From positions 122,212 to 186,211 of the forward strand of contig JAVHSH010000023.1 in NCBI GenBank assembly GCA_036172095.1: a stretch of 64,000 bases of DNA, in the 5' to 3' direction. Origin of the DNA: JAKBEU01 sp036172095. Its GTDB lineage: Bacteria > Patescibacteriota > Microgenomatia > UBA1406 > GWC2-37-13. This document shows, piece by piece, positions 25,620 through 35,310 of the stretch. Made by a program: the position numbers and the translations under genes. The notes under the pieces are model-generated. The model saw only the letters and a program-made list of their open reading frames with translations, was not told the DNA's origin and made no database searches. The first letter of the stretch is position 1, and every line of letters starts with the position of its first letter.

Positions 25620-25650
25620 AGTGTAAAAGTGCTCTTAAATAGTCCCTCTG

Positions 25651-26835
25651 TTATTTAATAATTTTTGTTACAACTCCAGCTCCGACTGTATGTCCACCTT
25701 CACGGATAGCAAATTTCAATCCTTCTTCCATGGCTACTGGATAGATGAGTTTACCGGTGACTTTGACGTTGTCTCCTGGCATAACCATCTCAACTCCTGC
25801 TGGGAGAATGACTTCTCCAGTAACATCGGTTGTTCTGACATAGAATTGTGGTCTGTATCCATTGAAGAATGCTGTATGTCTTCCACCTTCGTCCTTTTTC
25901 AAGACGTAGATTTCAGCTTCGAATTCTGTATGTGGTTTGATTGTCCCAGGTTTTGCAAGGACTTGTCCTCGTTGAACATCTGCTTTTTCGATACCACGGA
26001 TAAGAATACCTGTGTTATCTCCTGCTCGTGCTTCGTCCAATGTTTTCTTGAACATTTCAATTCCTGTTACTACTGTTTTTCTTGTTTCTTTGAGTCCTAC
26101 AATCTCAAGTTCCTCGTTGAGTTTCAATATTCCTCTTTCAACACGACCAGTGACCACTGTTCCTCGTCCTTGAATCGTAAAAACGTCTTCTATAGGCATA
26201 AGGAATGGTTTGTCTGTTGCTCTTACTGGCTCTGGGAAGTATGTGTCAACTTGGTGCATAAGCTCTTCGATTTGTTTGATAGCTTCTGGATCATCTTGGA
26301 GTGCTTTGAGAGCGGAACCTTTAATGACTGGAACTTTATCTCCTGGAAAGCCATATTTTGTAAGAAGATCTCTTACTTCCATTTCTACGAGATCAAGGAT
26401 TTCCTTGTCTTGGACCATGTCAACTTTATTCAAGAAGACAATGATTGCTGGAACGTTCACTTGGCTTGCAAGTAAGATATGTTCTCGAGTCTGAGGCATT
26501 GGGCCGTCTGGAGCAGAAACAACGAGTATCGCGCCATCCATTTGAGCGGCACCAGTAATCATGTTCTTAATATAATCTGCATGTCCTGGAGCATCAATAT
26601 GTGCATAGTGTCGAGTGTCTGTTTCATATTCAGAGTGATGAAGATTGATGGTGACGCCACGTGCTCTTTCTTCTGGAGCCTTATCAATATCTTCATATTT
26701 CAAAAATTTTGCTTGACCTTTCTTAGAAAGAACGTAGTGAATTGCTGAAGTGGTTGTGGTTTTTCCATGATCCACGTGACCAATTGTACCGATATTCAAA
26801 TGTGGTTTGTTTCTGACAAAAACGCCGTCTGCCAT
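25651..26835 (-). CDS. tuf: Elongation factor Tu
   Basis: Delivers aminoacyl-tRNA to the ribosome as a GTP complex. G1 is GHVDHGKT, G2 lies in ERARGVTINLHHSEYET, G3 is DAPGHADY (Cys of the common DCPGH is Ala here), and G4 is NKVD. Domains II and III follow with the RGTVVTGRVERG and RPQFYVRTTDVTG blocks. It is 394 residues. tuf heads the cluster directly before rpsJ; rpsL, rpsG and fusA are not in this window. A TATTAT hexamer (26843-26848, minus strand) ends 7 nt before the ATG, suggesting a leaderless transcript. Confidence 0.98.
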   Translation of the reverse strand: MADGVFVRNKPHLNIGTIGHVDHGKTTTTSAIHYVLSKKGQAKFLKYEDIDKAPEERARGVTINLHHSEYETDTRHYAHIDAPGHADYIKNMITGAAQMDGAILVVSAPDGPMPQTREHILLASQVNVPAIIVFLNKVDMVQDKEILDLVEMEVRDLLTKYGFPGDKVPVIKGSALKALQDDPEAIKQIEELMHQVDTYFPEPVRATDKPFLMPIEDVFTIQGRGTVVTGRVERGILKLNEELEIVGLKETRKTVVTGIEMFKKTLDEARAGDNTGILIRGIEKADVQRGQVLAKPGTIKPHTEFEAEIYVLKKDEGGRHTAFFNGYRPQFYVRTTDVTGEVILPAGVEMVMPGDNVKVTGKLIYPVAMEEGLKFAIREGGHTVGAGVVTKIIK

Positions 26836-26923
26836 AGGAAATATAATAAAAATTAATAAAGAAAAATTCTCACTTCAATAGATGAAGTTGTAATTTTTTT
26901 CTGATTCCTCTATCATAAAACGT

Positions 26924-27772
26924 ATGATGAAAAAAGTCAAGGCCATTTTAAGAACCTTCATAAACTCCTTCATTCCTCAAGATAGATACTTTCCAAAACT
27001 TCTCCACATACGGCTTATGTATTCTCTAAAGTATTATATCAGTATATTGGGCTTTCTAACAATACTTTTTGTTATTTCATTCGTAGCGAAGTACCCACTT
27101 TCAAGAATATATGAATATAAGAGTGCCATTGTGCAATGCTTATCTGGGTTCCCTCAGGACGTGGAGTTACGGATTGACAAAGGCATACTGAGCACAAATA
27201 CCAATACACCTTTGTTCATTTGGGTAAGACAAAATGGAAAACCATTGTTCGTACTCATGGCCAATGAACGAGAAATGTCGCCTCGTTTCCAAAACCCGAT
27301 TCCTTTCATATTCCTGAAAAAAGATGGATTACAAGTGTCTTTCAGGCAATTCCACAAACAATGGTTATATAGTCCTACATCGAGATATGTACTATCAAGG
27401 AAACAGATACCACTTCTCACTTCGTTGATACATTTATATACCCCATATGCCATATGTATATATATCGCTTGCATGTTTCTTCTGTTTCCTCTAGCCTTCA
27501 TGATCTTTGTGACTATGAGTATTATTTTGTCGAGTTTGATCACCTATCTCGCTTTTCGCACATACTTCATCCGTATACATTTCAAGAAATGCCTTCAGGC
27601 CGGAATACATGGGACACACATCCCATTGATTTTTGCAGCCGTACTGCTTTATTTGTTCCCATTTTCCTTCCGTTGCCTTCCGGTGGCTTATGCACTGTTC
27701 TTCGTATTTACGCTTGTATCGACTTTTGAGATGTACAGCAAAGAAGAACCCCGTCATCGGAGAGGACGATAA
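26924..27772 (+). CDS. DUF1189-like integral membrane protein
   Basis: A 282-residue protein with an N-terminal cytoplasmic stretch, one TM helix near residues 38-56, a soluble loop of about 120 residues, and four more TM helices in the C-terminal half. The segment after TM1 (SRIYEYKSAIVQCLSGFPQDVELRIDKGILS) and the topology resemble the DUF1189 family, common in Firmicutes and CPR and of unknown function. TATCAT (26911-26916) ends 7 nt before the ATG. Its 3' end overlaps the convergent helicase gene by 19 nt. Confidence 0.7.
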   Translation: MMKKVKAILRTFINSFIPQDRYFPKLLHIRLMYSLKYYISILGFLTILFVISFVAKYPLSRIYEYKSAIVQCLSGFPQDVELRIDKGILSTNTNTPLFIWVRQNGKPLFVLMANEREMSPRFQNPIPFIFLKKDGLQVSFRQFHKQWLYSPTSRYVLSRKQIPLLTSLIHLYTPYAICIYIACMFLLFPLAFMIFVTMSIILSSLITYLAFRTYFIRIHFKKCLQAGIHGTHIPLIFAAVLLYLFPFSFRCLPVAYALFFVFTLVSTFEMYSKEEPRHRRGR

Positions 27773-30753
27773 AAATGTTCTCGAAGCATACAATATTCAC
27801 AGTCCTTATCTTCGCAACGCGAATCCCAGAAAGAAAGCGTGAGAATTGATTCTTTCATCTGATGGATTGATTCTTTCAGCTCTTTAACATCGTCATCTGT
27901 TATGACGAATGCTTCTTGCCGAATCTCCCCTTTTTCGGCAGATTCGACAAATTCCATGACTCCTTCTATCATATGAAGCTGCCCTTTCTTGAATAAGGAA
28001 AGAAGGAGTTGATAAAACACGAGCTGACGGTAATACCCTTTATCATTGTTTTTCGTCAATCCAAGAATCTCGTTTCGGGATCGAACTTTTCCGGTTTTGA
28101 AGTCATAGACGACTACATCATTCCCTTTTTTATGCTCAATCATGTCTATCTTCCCATTTATCAAAACGTCCGAATCGAGAGGTAAATTGGGAATGATCAC
28201 TTCGCTTTCACGCTTTTCGTCCCATCCTTTCATTCGCTTTTCATAATAGGCAGGAAGTATCTCTGTGCCTTTCTTTTTTATATTTTCGATATCCTTGTCG
28301 TTCGCAGAAAAGGAATCAACAATGGTGTCATATCCCATCATCAACTCCTTTATATCCATCAGTTTCTTTTGGCGAAGCGAAAAAATGAACTCCCGTATCG
28401 TCTCGTGGACCGCTGTTCCGAGTAAAAGGTTGTATCCTCGTACATCTGGAAGATGGATAAGGTTACGAAAAACGTATTTCCATGGGCAGCTTATGAAATT
28501 GTTCAATGCACTTACGGAAATTCCACTATGAGTAAACTCGTATTGAAAATATTCCTTAAGTTCCTCCTTATTGTATGTCTTATCCTCTTTTTTCGTATGG
28601 GATAAAAGCATCTGAAGTTTTTCCTTTGTTTCTGATGGCGATTCCATCTTTATTTTGCTATGGATATATTCCGAAGAAATTTCCAAGAGAAAACGGGAAC
28701 CTAAGAGCGATTTTCCCTCTTCATTTGTCGTGCTTCTGGAAAGGAAAACATATTTTTTTGCTCGCGTGAGAGCTACATAAAATAACCTTCGCTCTTCTTC
28801 TATTTTCTCGGTATCATTCTCTTTTTTCATGGCAATGCGGGAAAGATATGTCCATGGTATCGAAAGTAGTGTCTGATGCCCCTTATGGCCTCCCCAATTA
28901 TTGTCATTCATCTGCGGGATGAAAACGGCAGTAAATTCAAGTCCTTTTGCCTTATGTACCGTGGAAATGAAGACACGCCCCTGTCTCTGTTTGATAACCT
29001 GAGATGTTGGCGTAAGTCTATGTTCTTCCAATAACCGCAAATAGTTTACGTAATCCTCAAGGAATAATGAATGATTTTTCCGTTGCAGTTGCTTTATATC
29101 CTCATATAAGACACTTACTTTTTCAAGCAGGGAAACAGCGCTCGTTTCTCTCAGTATTTTTTTCATGAGCCCAGAGTCATTCAGAAGGGAAATGAAAAAA
29201 CTGTCGAGTGGTTCGTTTTCCGACAACACCTTCCATGCAATAATCTTATTTCGTATATCAGATAACGTTTTTGGCGCTTGTTTGGAACCCAAATATTCCC
29301 AAAGAGATTGATGGAGTTTCTTTGCAGTATTCAGGGAGTCGAAAATCTCCAAAGGATCTCCGCCAAAAATATCCATGAGGAGTACATGGGCAAACTCTGA
29401 GTCACTTCCGACTGACTGGATGGCATATAACAACCGTATGATTTTTTGGATGAAAAAATCCGCAAATATCGACTCTTCCGTGGAGACATATGTCGGAATG
29501 TTGTATTTTTCGCACAGTGAAGCAAGCAAAAGGACATCTTCGTTTTTCCGCACCAAAATGGCCATTTCATCATAAGGAATTGCATCTTCTGTCTTGAGTT
29601 TTTTTATGGTTTGGATAATCGCAACCCATTCTGATGAGGGATTTGAGTATTCATCCATCTCAATTATGACATCGGTATGTTTTGCATGGGCGGTAAGTTT
29701 CGTATTTGAGGAAATGCTCTCACTGTTGTGTCTGATGAAATCACCAGATGCATTAAGGATGCGTTGTGTTGAACGATAGTTTTCCTGAAGATAGATGAGA
29801 GCTGCTCGGGGGAACGTCTTTTGGAAATAAAGGAAATTTTCAAGAGATGCCCCTTGGAATCTAAAAATAGATTGTTTTTCATCTCCGACGACAAACAGAT
29901 TGGGGAAATCATCAAGAGTACAGAGATATTCAATAATCGTATTCTGGGAGTTATTCGTATCTTGGTGTTCATCCACAAGGATGTACTGATATGTTTCTCT
30001 CACTTGAGCCAAAAACTCCTCATTTGTCTGAAGAGCTCGGATAACCTCGATAATCATATCGTTGAAGTCATAATATCTCTTCTCCTTCATGCGTGTCTGA
30101 TAGAGCCCATAGAGATGAGCGAGCTCTTTGCTTTTCCGTATCCGTTTTATTTCATCAAGGGCAAATCCCTTCATCTTTCCTTTATATTTCCCTTTCGTAT
30201 TGATTAAATCATCGCGCTTCTCAAAATCTTTTTGCCACTGTTCGATACTGGAAAGAAAGGTTGAGGGAACAATCCCTTCTTTTTTCAATGAACCGATTGC
30301 CTGTGAAATAGGGCGGAAGAAATGGGAGGGATCTCCGCTTGGACGTAAAAATTCATAGGATTCCGACTCGATAAGCTCTTGGATAAGTTCTATTTCTTCC
30401 AAATCGCTGATGGGTAAATACGATGCGAGATGATGGAATATGTCGAAATGTTTTTGAATCAATTCATTACAGAAGCCATGGAACGTGTTTATATGGACAC
30501 GAAACGCATCGGGGCCGATAAGCAGGCCAAGACGTTCCTTCATTTCGGCAGTCGCATTTTCGGTAAAGGTCAGTGCGAGTATATTCTCTGGATTAGCTTG
30601 TGTTTCCAAAAGTATGTTGGCGATACGAAGCGTAAGAATCTGGGTCTTTCCTGTTCCCGGACCTGCGATAACCATCACAGGCCCCTCAATCAAATCCACA
30701 GCTTTTTTCTGCTCTGGGTTGAGGGTTTTATATACTTCGGAGAATGACTTCAT
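27754..30753 (-). CDS. UvrD/Rep-type helicase fused to a PD-(D/E)XK nuclease domain
   Basis: A 999-residue superfamily 1 DNA helicase. Walker A is AGPGTGKT (30-37), the DEHQD Walker B box follows YQYILV, and VVGDEKQSIFRFQGA, LQENYRST, STVHKAKGLEF and VALTRAKKYVF are motifs III-VI. The last 250 residues are a RecB-like nuclease: GKIDMIEHK with YDFKTGK gives the D...D-x-K metal site. A Cys near residue 755 (FISCPWKYVF) and three near the C-terminus (C980, C985, C988) are spaced like the AddB/Cas4 iron-sulfur cluster (inference). Likely acts in double-strand break resection or repair. The start at 30753 is supported by TATAAT 7 nt upstream. Confidence 0.92.
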   Translation of the reverse strand: MKSFSEVYKTLNPEQKKAVDLIEGPVMVIAGPGTGKTQILTLRIANILLETQANPENILALTFTENATAEMKERLGLLIGPDAFRVHINTFHGFCNELIQKHFDIFHHLASYLPISDLEEIELIQELIESESYEFLRPSGDPSHFFRPISQAIGSLKKEGIVPSTFLSSIEQWQKDFEKRDDLINTKGKYKGKMKGFALDEIKRIRKSKELAHLYGLYQTRMKEKRYYDFNDMIIEVIRALQTNEEFLAQVRETYQYILVDEHQDTNNSQNTIIEYLCTLDDFPNLFVVGDEKQSIFRFQGASLENFLYFQKTFPRAALIYLQENYRSTQRILNASGDFIRHNSESISSNTKLTAHAKHTDVIIEMDEYSNPSSEWVAIIQTIKKLKTEDAIPYDEMAILVRKNEDVLLLASLCEKYNIPTYVSTEESIFADFFIQKIIRLLYAIQSVGSDSEFAHVLLMDIFGGDPLEIFDSLNTAKKLHQSLWEYLGSKQAPKTLSDIRNKIIAWKVLSENEPLDSFFISLLNDSGLMKKILRETSAVSLLEKVSVLYEDIKQLQRKNHSLFLEDYVNYLRLLEEHRLTPTSQVIKQRQGRVFISTVHKAKGLEFTAVFIPQMNDNNWGGHKGHQTLLSIPWTYLSRIAMKKENDTEKIEEERRLFYVALTRAKKYVFLSRSTTNEEGKSLLGSRFLLEISSEYIHSKIKMESPSETKEKLQMLLSHTKKEDKTYNKEELKEYFQYEFTHSGISVSALNNFISCPWKYVFRNLIHLPDVRGYNLLLGTAVHETIREFIFSLRQKKLMDIKELMMGYDTIVDSFSANDKDIENIKKKGTEILPAYYEKRMKGWDEKRESEVIIPNLPLDSDVLINGKIDMIEHKKGNDVVVYDFKTGKVRSRNEILGLTKNNDKGYYRQLVFYQLLLSLFKKGQLHMIEGVMEFVESAEKGEIRQEAFVITDDDVKELKESIHQMKESILTLSFWDSRCEDKDCEYCMLREHFYRPLR

Positions 30754-30760
30754 TGCTTCT

Positions 30761-30778
30761 ATTATACTGCGGTATAAT
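30761..30778. promoter_or_regulatory. Overlapping divergent -10 boxes in a palindrome
   Basis: ATTATAC-TGCG-GTATAAT is an 18-bp element whose two arms are each a perfect TATAAT -10 on opposite strands. The plus-strand -10 (30773-30778) ends 6 nt before the ATG at 30785. The minus-strand -10 (30761-30766) ends 7 nt before the ATG at 30753. The whole intergenic space is only 31 bp, so both transcripts should be leaderless and the two promoters should compete for polymerase. Confidence 0.75.
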
Positions 30779-30784
30779 ATCAGC

Positions 30785-32266
30785 ATGTCAGCAAAACGCG
30801 AGTGCCATCCATTATTGGGAAGAATCTTTGATCTTATCATCCCAGTGTTGTCGTGGTTCTTGATTACGTTGCCGCTTTGGCTCTCTCCCTTCCATCCCGC
30901 TCTTGTCGCGTATTTCATCATCGCATTTGACCTCTATTTTTTATATAGCTGTATTGAGACAGTCTATTACAGCACTCTCTCCTACAGTCTTCTTCATGCA
31001 AATGAAAAGGTCCCGTTTCATTCACTTGTGAAAGATGAAGCAAAGAAGACGAGCCACATTTCACATTTTGTCATCATCCCAAATTACAAAGAATCACTGA
31101 TTAAACTCAATGCGACGATAGATAAGATTATCCATTCCGATTATCCTTTCAAGAAAATCATTCTGGTCCTTGCATTTGAAAAAAGAGAAGATGATGCGCA
31201 AGAAAAAGCACTCAATATTAGAAAAAAATATGGTTCATTTTTCGAGGATATTATCGAATCATATCATGTCCTTCAATCGAATGAGGAGGCGGGAAAAGCA
31301 AGTAATCAAACTGCCGCTGCAATTATCGTATCTGCCTATTGTAGGGAGAGAAAAATCAATATTAAAGAAACGATACTCACGATATGTGACGCAGATAGTA
31401 CTCTGCCTGTGAATTATTTTTCGTATCTAACCCATTCATTCGTGAATGATACTAAACGTATTTACCACTTTTACTGGGCTCCTGTGTTGCTCTATAACAA
31501 TTTTTGGCAACTTCCCGTCTTCATCCGTATCCAGGCAACACTTTCATCCATTCTGCGACTTGCTTTTCTTTCGCAAAAGCATAATCTTATCCAGATATCC
31601 ACTTATTCTGTAAGTCTATGGCTTATAGAAGAAATCGATTATTGGGATGTCGATATTATCCCTGAGGATTGGCATGTTTTCTTGCAGGCTTTCTTTAAAT
31701 ATGGGGCTCTTGTTCGAACGATCCCTTTATACACCTTAATTGGAAGCGACGCAGTATTCGCTGGGTCATTGCTCAAGACATTCAAGTCCCGGTATGAACA
31801 GGAAAAACGCTGGGCATGGGGAGTAAGTGATATTGGATATGCGCTCCGACAATCAGTGATTACACCTTTGATTCCGTGGAACGAAAAAATGAAGAAAATT
31901 GTTTTTATTTCAAAAAATCATCTTTTGTGGCCTGTTTCATTTTTCATTCTCACCATAAGCGCATCCATCCCTCCTCTCATCAATCCCGCATTTAAAAATA
32001 GTGTCCTGGGTTTTATTCTTCCACAGCTTTCGGGGTTTATTCTGACTATTTCCACATCCATGATTGTCGTTTATATTTATATCGATATCCATGTCCGTAG
32101 GAAAATGAATGTCGATACACCACTCACGACCCTTCCCCTGATGTTTATTCAGTGGTATTTTTTACCGGTAATATCTTTTCTCCTTTCTGCTCTTCCAGCA
32201 CTGGAGTCTCACACTCGAATTATTCTGAAAAAGAACATAACATATAAAGTTACTGAAAAAATATGA
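30785..32266 (+). CDS. Membrane glycosyltransferase, GT2-like
   Basis: A 493-residue membrane protein: two N-terminal TM helices, a central cytoplasmic GT-A domain, and four C-terminal TM helices. HFVIIPNYKESLIKLNATIDKI is the nucleotide-sugar site, ICDADS the DxD motif, and EDWHVFLQAFF and QEKRWAWGVSD (a Q-x-x-RW motif) are typical of processive GT2 enzymes such as cellulose and hyaluronan synthases. Product unknown. The ATG at 30785 is set by the TATAAT 6 nt upstream; a longer frame would lie antisense to the helicase. It overlaps the next gene by 4 nt. Confidence 0.85.
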   Translation: MSAKRECHPLLGRIFDLIIPVLSWFLITLPLWLSPFHPALVAYFIIAFDLYFLYSCIETVYYSTLSYSLLHANEKVPFHSLVKDEAKKTSHISHFVIIPNYKESLIKLNATIDKIIHSDYPFKKIILVLAFEKREDDAQEKALNIRKKYGSFFEDIIESYHVLQSNEEAGKASNQTAAAIIVSAYCRERKINIKETILTICDADSTLPVNYFSYLTHSFVNDTKRIYHFYWAPVLLYNNFWQLPVFIRIQATLSSILRLAFLSQKHNLIQISTYSVSLWLIEEIDYWDVDIIPEDWHVFLQAFFKYGALVRTIPLYTLIGSDAVFAGSLLKTFKSRYEQEKRWAWGVSDIGYALRQSVITPLIPWNEKMKKIVFISKNHLLWPVSFFILTISASIPPLINPAFKNSVLGFILPQLSGFILTISTSMIVVYIYIDIHVRRKMNVDTPLTTLPLMFIQWYFLPVISFLLSALPALESHTRIILKKNITYKVTEKI

Positions 32267-33567
32267 TGAATGTATTATTCACACATACACCATTGGTTTT
32301 TTTGGTAGCGAGTTTTTGGCGGGATGAAGCGTTTTCTTATCTTATGGCGCGGATGCCAATCATTTCTCTTTTGTCGACGACTGCTCACGATTCAAATCCC
32401 CCACTGTACTATTTGCTTTTAAAAGCGTGGATGTTTTTCTTCGGAAAATCAGAGCTTGCTCTGAGATCTCTTTCGCTTATCTTTTACTGGGGAACGGTTT
32501 TTTTCATTTATAAAATATTCCATGAACATTTCAAGTTTTCACTAAGAAAATCGCTTGCACATCTTCTTTTTGTACTTCTTAATCCTCTTCTTCATTACTA
32601 TGCTTTTGAGGCGCGAATGTACAGCATGATCGCTTTTTTCGGAGCAGCACTGTTTTATTACCTGTTGAAAAAAAATTACAGATCTTACGCAGTGGTGGCA
32701 TTCCTTGGACTTTTTACCCACTATTTTCTTGCATTAGTTCTCTTATTTCACATATGTTATGTTTTTTTTATTACACGTCATGAATTCAAGTCGTTCATTC
32801 GTCCTCTCCTGCGCCAGTTCGTCTGGTACATTCCATGGGTCGTGATCGTTTTGTTTTCAAGACCGCCAGTGGGAAACCAGTTCTGGATAGTCTCACCTAC
32901 GTGGAATGAGATATTCTTTGTACCGGCAATAATTCTTACCGGGTTTGAAAAAAATACATGGATGGAATTTCCTTACTTAATACATGTTTCTCTCGTTCTG
33001 TGGGGTTTGTTATTATCTTCTGTATATTTCGCTTTTCATGCGAAGAAAAACAACAAGAAAGATTTGATACTATTTGGGGGGTGGGCGGTGTTGATCCCAC
33101 TATTTGTTTTTCTTATTTCTTTTTGGAAACCGGTATTTCTTCCTCGTTATCTTATTTTTTCATCTGTCGGCATGACGCTTTTTGTTATCTGGGCGATCGA
33201 AATGATCGGCAACAAATATATTCGTGTTGGGATGCTTTTACTTATTTCAGCGATACTTGTCGCGTATTCAAACGGCCAGATACTGTCACGCGAAAAAGCT
33301 CCTCTCAAAAAAACGTTTGCATCTATCCGGAGCAAACTATTGAAGAATGATGTTGTGTATGTCACGAATGAATATGATTTCCATCCGGCACAATATTATT
33401 TGCCCGATACAAGAATATATATTTACAAAAAGACATACAAAGAACTCCCTTGGTATGTCGGAAAAGTGCTTATACCCAAAGAGAGCATGCAGTCATCGCT
33501 TCCAACATATCCATCCCGTGCATTTATTTTGAGTGACGGAGTGTACACGATCCAATCGTTACGGTAA
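32263..33567 (+). CDS. Membrane glycosyltransferase, GT39/ArnT-like
   Basis: A polytopic protein of 434 residues with about ten hydrophobic segments. The first extracytoplasmic loop has WRDEAFSYLMA and HDSNPPLYYLLLKAW, the acidic catalytic motif of GT-C enzymes that use polyprenyl-phosphate sugars. LNPLLHYYAFEARMYSM is also typical. It probably adds a sugar to a lipid-linked glycan or protein outside the membrane. ATGA overlap with the upstream GT2 gene implies coupling. The 3' end overlaps glyA by 9 nt in convergent orientation. Confidence 0.85.
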   Translation: MMNVLFTHTPLVFLVASFWRDEAFSYLMARMPIISLLSTTAHDSNPPLYYLLLKAWMFFFGKSELALRSLSLIFYWGTVFFIYKIFHEHFKFSLRKSLAHLLFVLLNPLLHYYAFEARMYSMIAFFGAALFYYLLKKNYRSYAVVAFLGLFTHYFLALVLLFHICYVFFITRHEFKSFIRPLLRQFVWYIPWVVIVLFSRPPVGNQFWIVSPTWNEIFFVPAIILTGFEKNTWMEFPYLIHVSLVLWGLLLSSVYFAFHAKKNNKKDLILFGGWAVLIPLFVFLISFWKPVFLPRYLIFSSVGMTLFVIWAIEMIGNKYIRVGMLLLISAILVAYSNGQILSREKAPLKKTFASIRSKLLKNDVVYVTNEYDFHPAQYYLPDTRIYIYKKTYKELPWYVGKVLIPKESMQSSLPTYPSRAFILSDGVYTIQSLR

Positions 33568-34884
33568 TGGAAATCGCTTCGCCATCGTACGCACTTGTGC
33601 CCGAATCTTCTTTATGTCAGGATTATGGGCGAGCATGACATCATATTTCTTGAACAGGGCGAGCCGCGACTCCTTATCGCCAGGCAATCTGTAATCTTTT
33701 ATTATCGATAAAACCCTTCCTATGAATCCACCGATTCGCTTCATGTCGGTAGTTTTCATACCTCGACTTGTCGCGGCTGGCGTTCCCAATCGCACTCCAG
33801 AAGGATAGAACGGGCTTGACTGTTCCCCAGGAACTGTGTTCTTGTTCAATGTCAAACCAACAGCGTCAAGCGCTTTCTGCACAAAAATTCCAGCCCCAGG
33901 ACCCATCATTGCTGTCAAATCGGCAAGAATAAGATGATTTTGAGATGTACCGCCGACAAGCGTCAATCCTTGTTTTTTCAGTTCATCAGCCAATACCACA
34001 GAGTTCTTCACAATTTGGTTTGCATACACCGAAAACTGCTTCGTTGAAGCCTCCTCTAAAGCTGCTGCGATTGCGATTGTCTGATTGTCATGGGGACCTC
34101 CCTGCAAGCCTGGGAATACCGCTTTATTGATTCTATCTGGAAGATCCGGATATGCATCAATGCCTTTCTGAGTCACCATTATCATAGCGCCACGAGGGCC
34201 ACGAAGGGTCTTATGGGTGGTCGTTGTGACAATGTGCGCATAAGGAACTGGGCTTGGATGTACACCCCCGACAATGAGTCCTGCAATATGGGAAATGTCG
34301 GCAGCCAAGACTGCACCTACTTTCTCGGCGATGTCACTGAATTTCTTATAGTTAAACTGCAATGGATGTGCTGTTGCTCCAACCCAGATAAGTTTAGGTT
34401 TATGTTCTAGGGCAAGCTTCAAAATAGCATCATAATCGAATAGGTCTTTTGACGTCGGATCGACACCATACTGGTGGCTCACATAAAAAATACCCGTTGC
34501 AGACACATTGTGTCCATGAGTGAGATGACCTCCTGCAGTCAATCCTTGCCCCATGATACTGTCTCCTGGTTTGCAAACGGCAAGATATACCGCGAGATTT
34601 GCAGGAGATCCTGAATAAGGCTGAACGTTCACATATGGTACGCCGAAGAGTTTTTTCGCTCGTTCTTGAGCGAGTCGCTCAACTTGGTCGACCACTTCAT
34701 TTCCGCCATAATAGCGTTTACCTGGATATCCTTCTGAATATTTATTGACAAATTCCGTGCTCAAATAGGAACGGACTGAAGCTGATGCAAAATTTTCGGA
34801 TGGAATGAGTTCTATCCCTTCCTTTTGTCGTTTTTTTTCGGTCTTCACTAATTCGAGAAGCTGTTTATCTATCATGTATTTCAT
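33559..34884 (-). CDS. glyA: Serine hydroxymethyltransferase
   Basis: PLP enzyme converting serine and tetrahydrofolate to glycine and methylene-THF. EGIELIPSENFASASVRSYLSTEFVNKYSEGYPGKRYYGG is the family N-terminus, and the PLP lysine lies in VTTTTHKTLRGPRG. It is 441 residues, close to full length. A second Met (34875) is an alternative start. TATTAT (34895-34900, minus strand) lies 10 nt before the first ATG. Confidence 0.97.
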   Translation of the reverse strand: MKYMIDKQLLELVKTEKKRQKEGIELIPSENFASASVRSYLSTEFVNKYSEGYPGKRYYGGNEVVDQVERLAQERAKKLFGVPYVNVQPYSGSPANLAVYLAVCKPGDSIMGQGLTAGGHLTHGHNVSATGIFYVSHQYGVDPTSKDLFDYDAILKLALEHKPKLIWVGATAHPLQFNYKKFSDIAEKVGAVLAADISHIAGLIVGGVHPSPVPYAHIVTTTTHKTLRGPRGAMIMVTQKGIDAYPDLPDRINKAVFPGLQGGPHDNQTIAIAAALEEASTKQFSVYANQIVKNSVVLADELKKQGLTLVGGTSQNHLILADLTAMMGPGAGIFVQKALDAVGLTLNKNTVPGEQSSPFYPSGVRLGTPAATSRGMKTTDMKRIGGFIGRVLSIIKDYRLPGDKESRLALFKKYDVMLAHNPDIKKIRAQVRTMAKRFPLP

Positions 34885-34998
34885 AAAAAAATTGATAATA
34901 AAAGAGGTACGAATGGAGATTTTTTTATGTCATGCGGTGATATTACTGTATTTTTTTTCCGAGTGCAAGAGGATAATGGAGTATAATAGGTATAACCT

Positions 34999-35304
34999 AT
35001 GATTGGATTACTCATAAGCTCAAATCTCATTATGGTGGTGACGTATCTACTCAAGATGCGTTTGATTCCCCCCCAAATCCCTCTTTTGTATTCACTTCCT
35101 GTTGGGGAAGATCAATTGGTAGAGTGGTGGATGATATTTATCATACCTTTCTTAATAAATGCTTTATACATGATTAATGCGATTATCGTTAGGAAATTCT
35201 TCCCTCAAGAACAGTTCGTCAAGTCGCTTATCAAATATGCAAACACTGCGATTGTCATTATTGGTACCTATATATTTTTACGGGTACTGTTGTTAGTTTC
35301 ATAA
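34999..35304 (+). CDS. Small three-helix membrane protein
   Basis: A 101-residue protein with three hydrophobic helices (about residues 3-20, 43-65, 79-99). The first loop contains PPQIPLLYSLPVGEDQLVEWW, resembling short membrane proteins seen next to WecA/MraY-like genes in CPR genomes. I cannot assign a function. Its stop is 6 nt before the transferase gene, so they are probably cotranscribed. Possible -10 boxes are TATAAT (34982-34987) and TATAAC (34991-34996). Confidence 0.7.
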   Translation: MIGLLISSNLIMVVTYLLKMRLIPPQIPLLYSLPVGEDQLVEWWMIFIIPFLINALYMINAIIVRKFFPQEQFVKSLIKYANTAIVIIGTYIFLRVLLLVS

Positions 35305-35310
35305 ATCAAC

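Noticed and set aside
25690..26475. Long plus-strand ORF (261 codons) opposite tuf
   Set aside because: It is exactly antisense to a certain EF-Tu gene, Cys/Phe/Ser-rich and without any recognisable motif: a by-product of codon bias.
26872..26888. Inverted repeat ACTTCA-ATAGA-TGAAGT upstream of tuf
   Set aside because: Only a 6-bp AT-rich stem followed by a mixed tract. Too weak to call a terminator or operator.
30485..30784. 100-residue N-terminal extension of the membrane glycosyltransferase
   Set aside because: It runs antisense through the helicase gene. The TATAAT 6 nt before the ATG at 30785 and the family N-terminus support the shorter start.
34885..34998. Possible small ORF in the gap between glyA and the small membrane protein
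   Set aside because: The readable frames are short and AT-rich, with no start signal or recognisable motif. The gap is better explained by divergent promoters.
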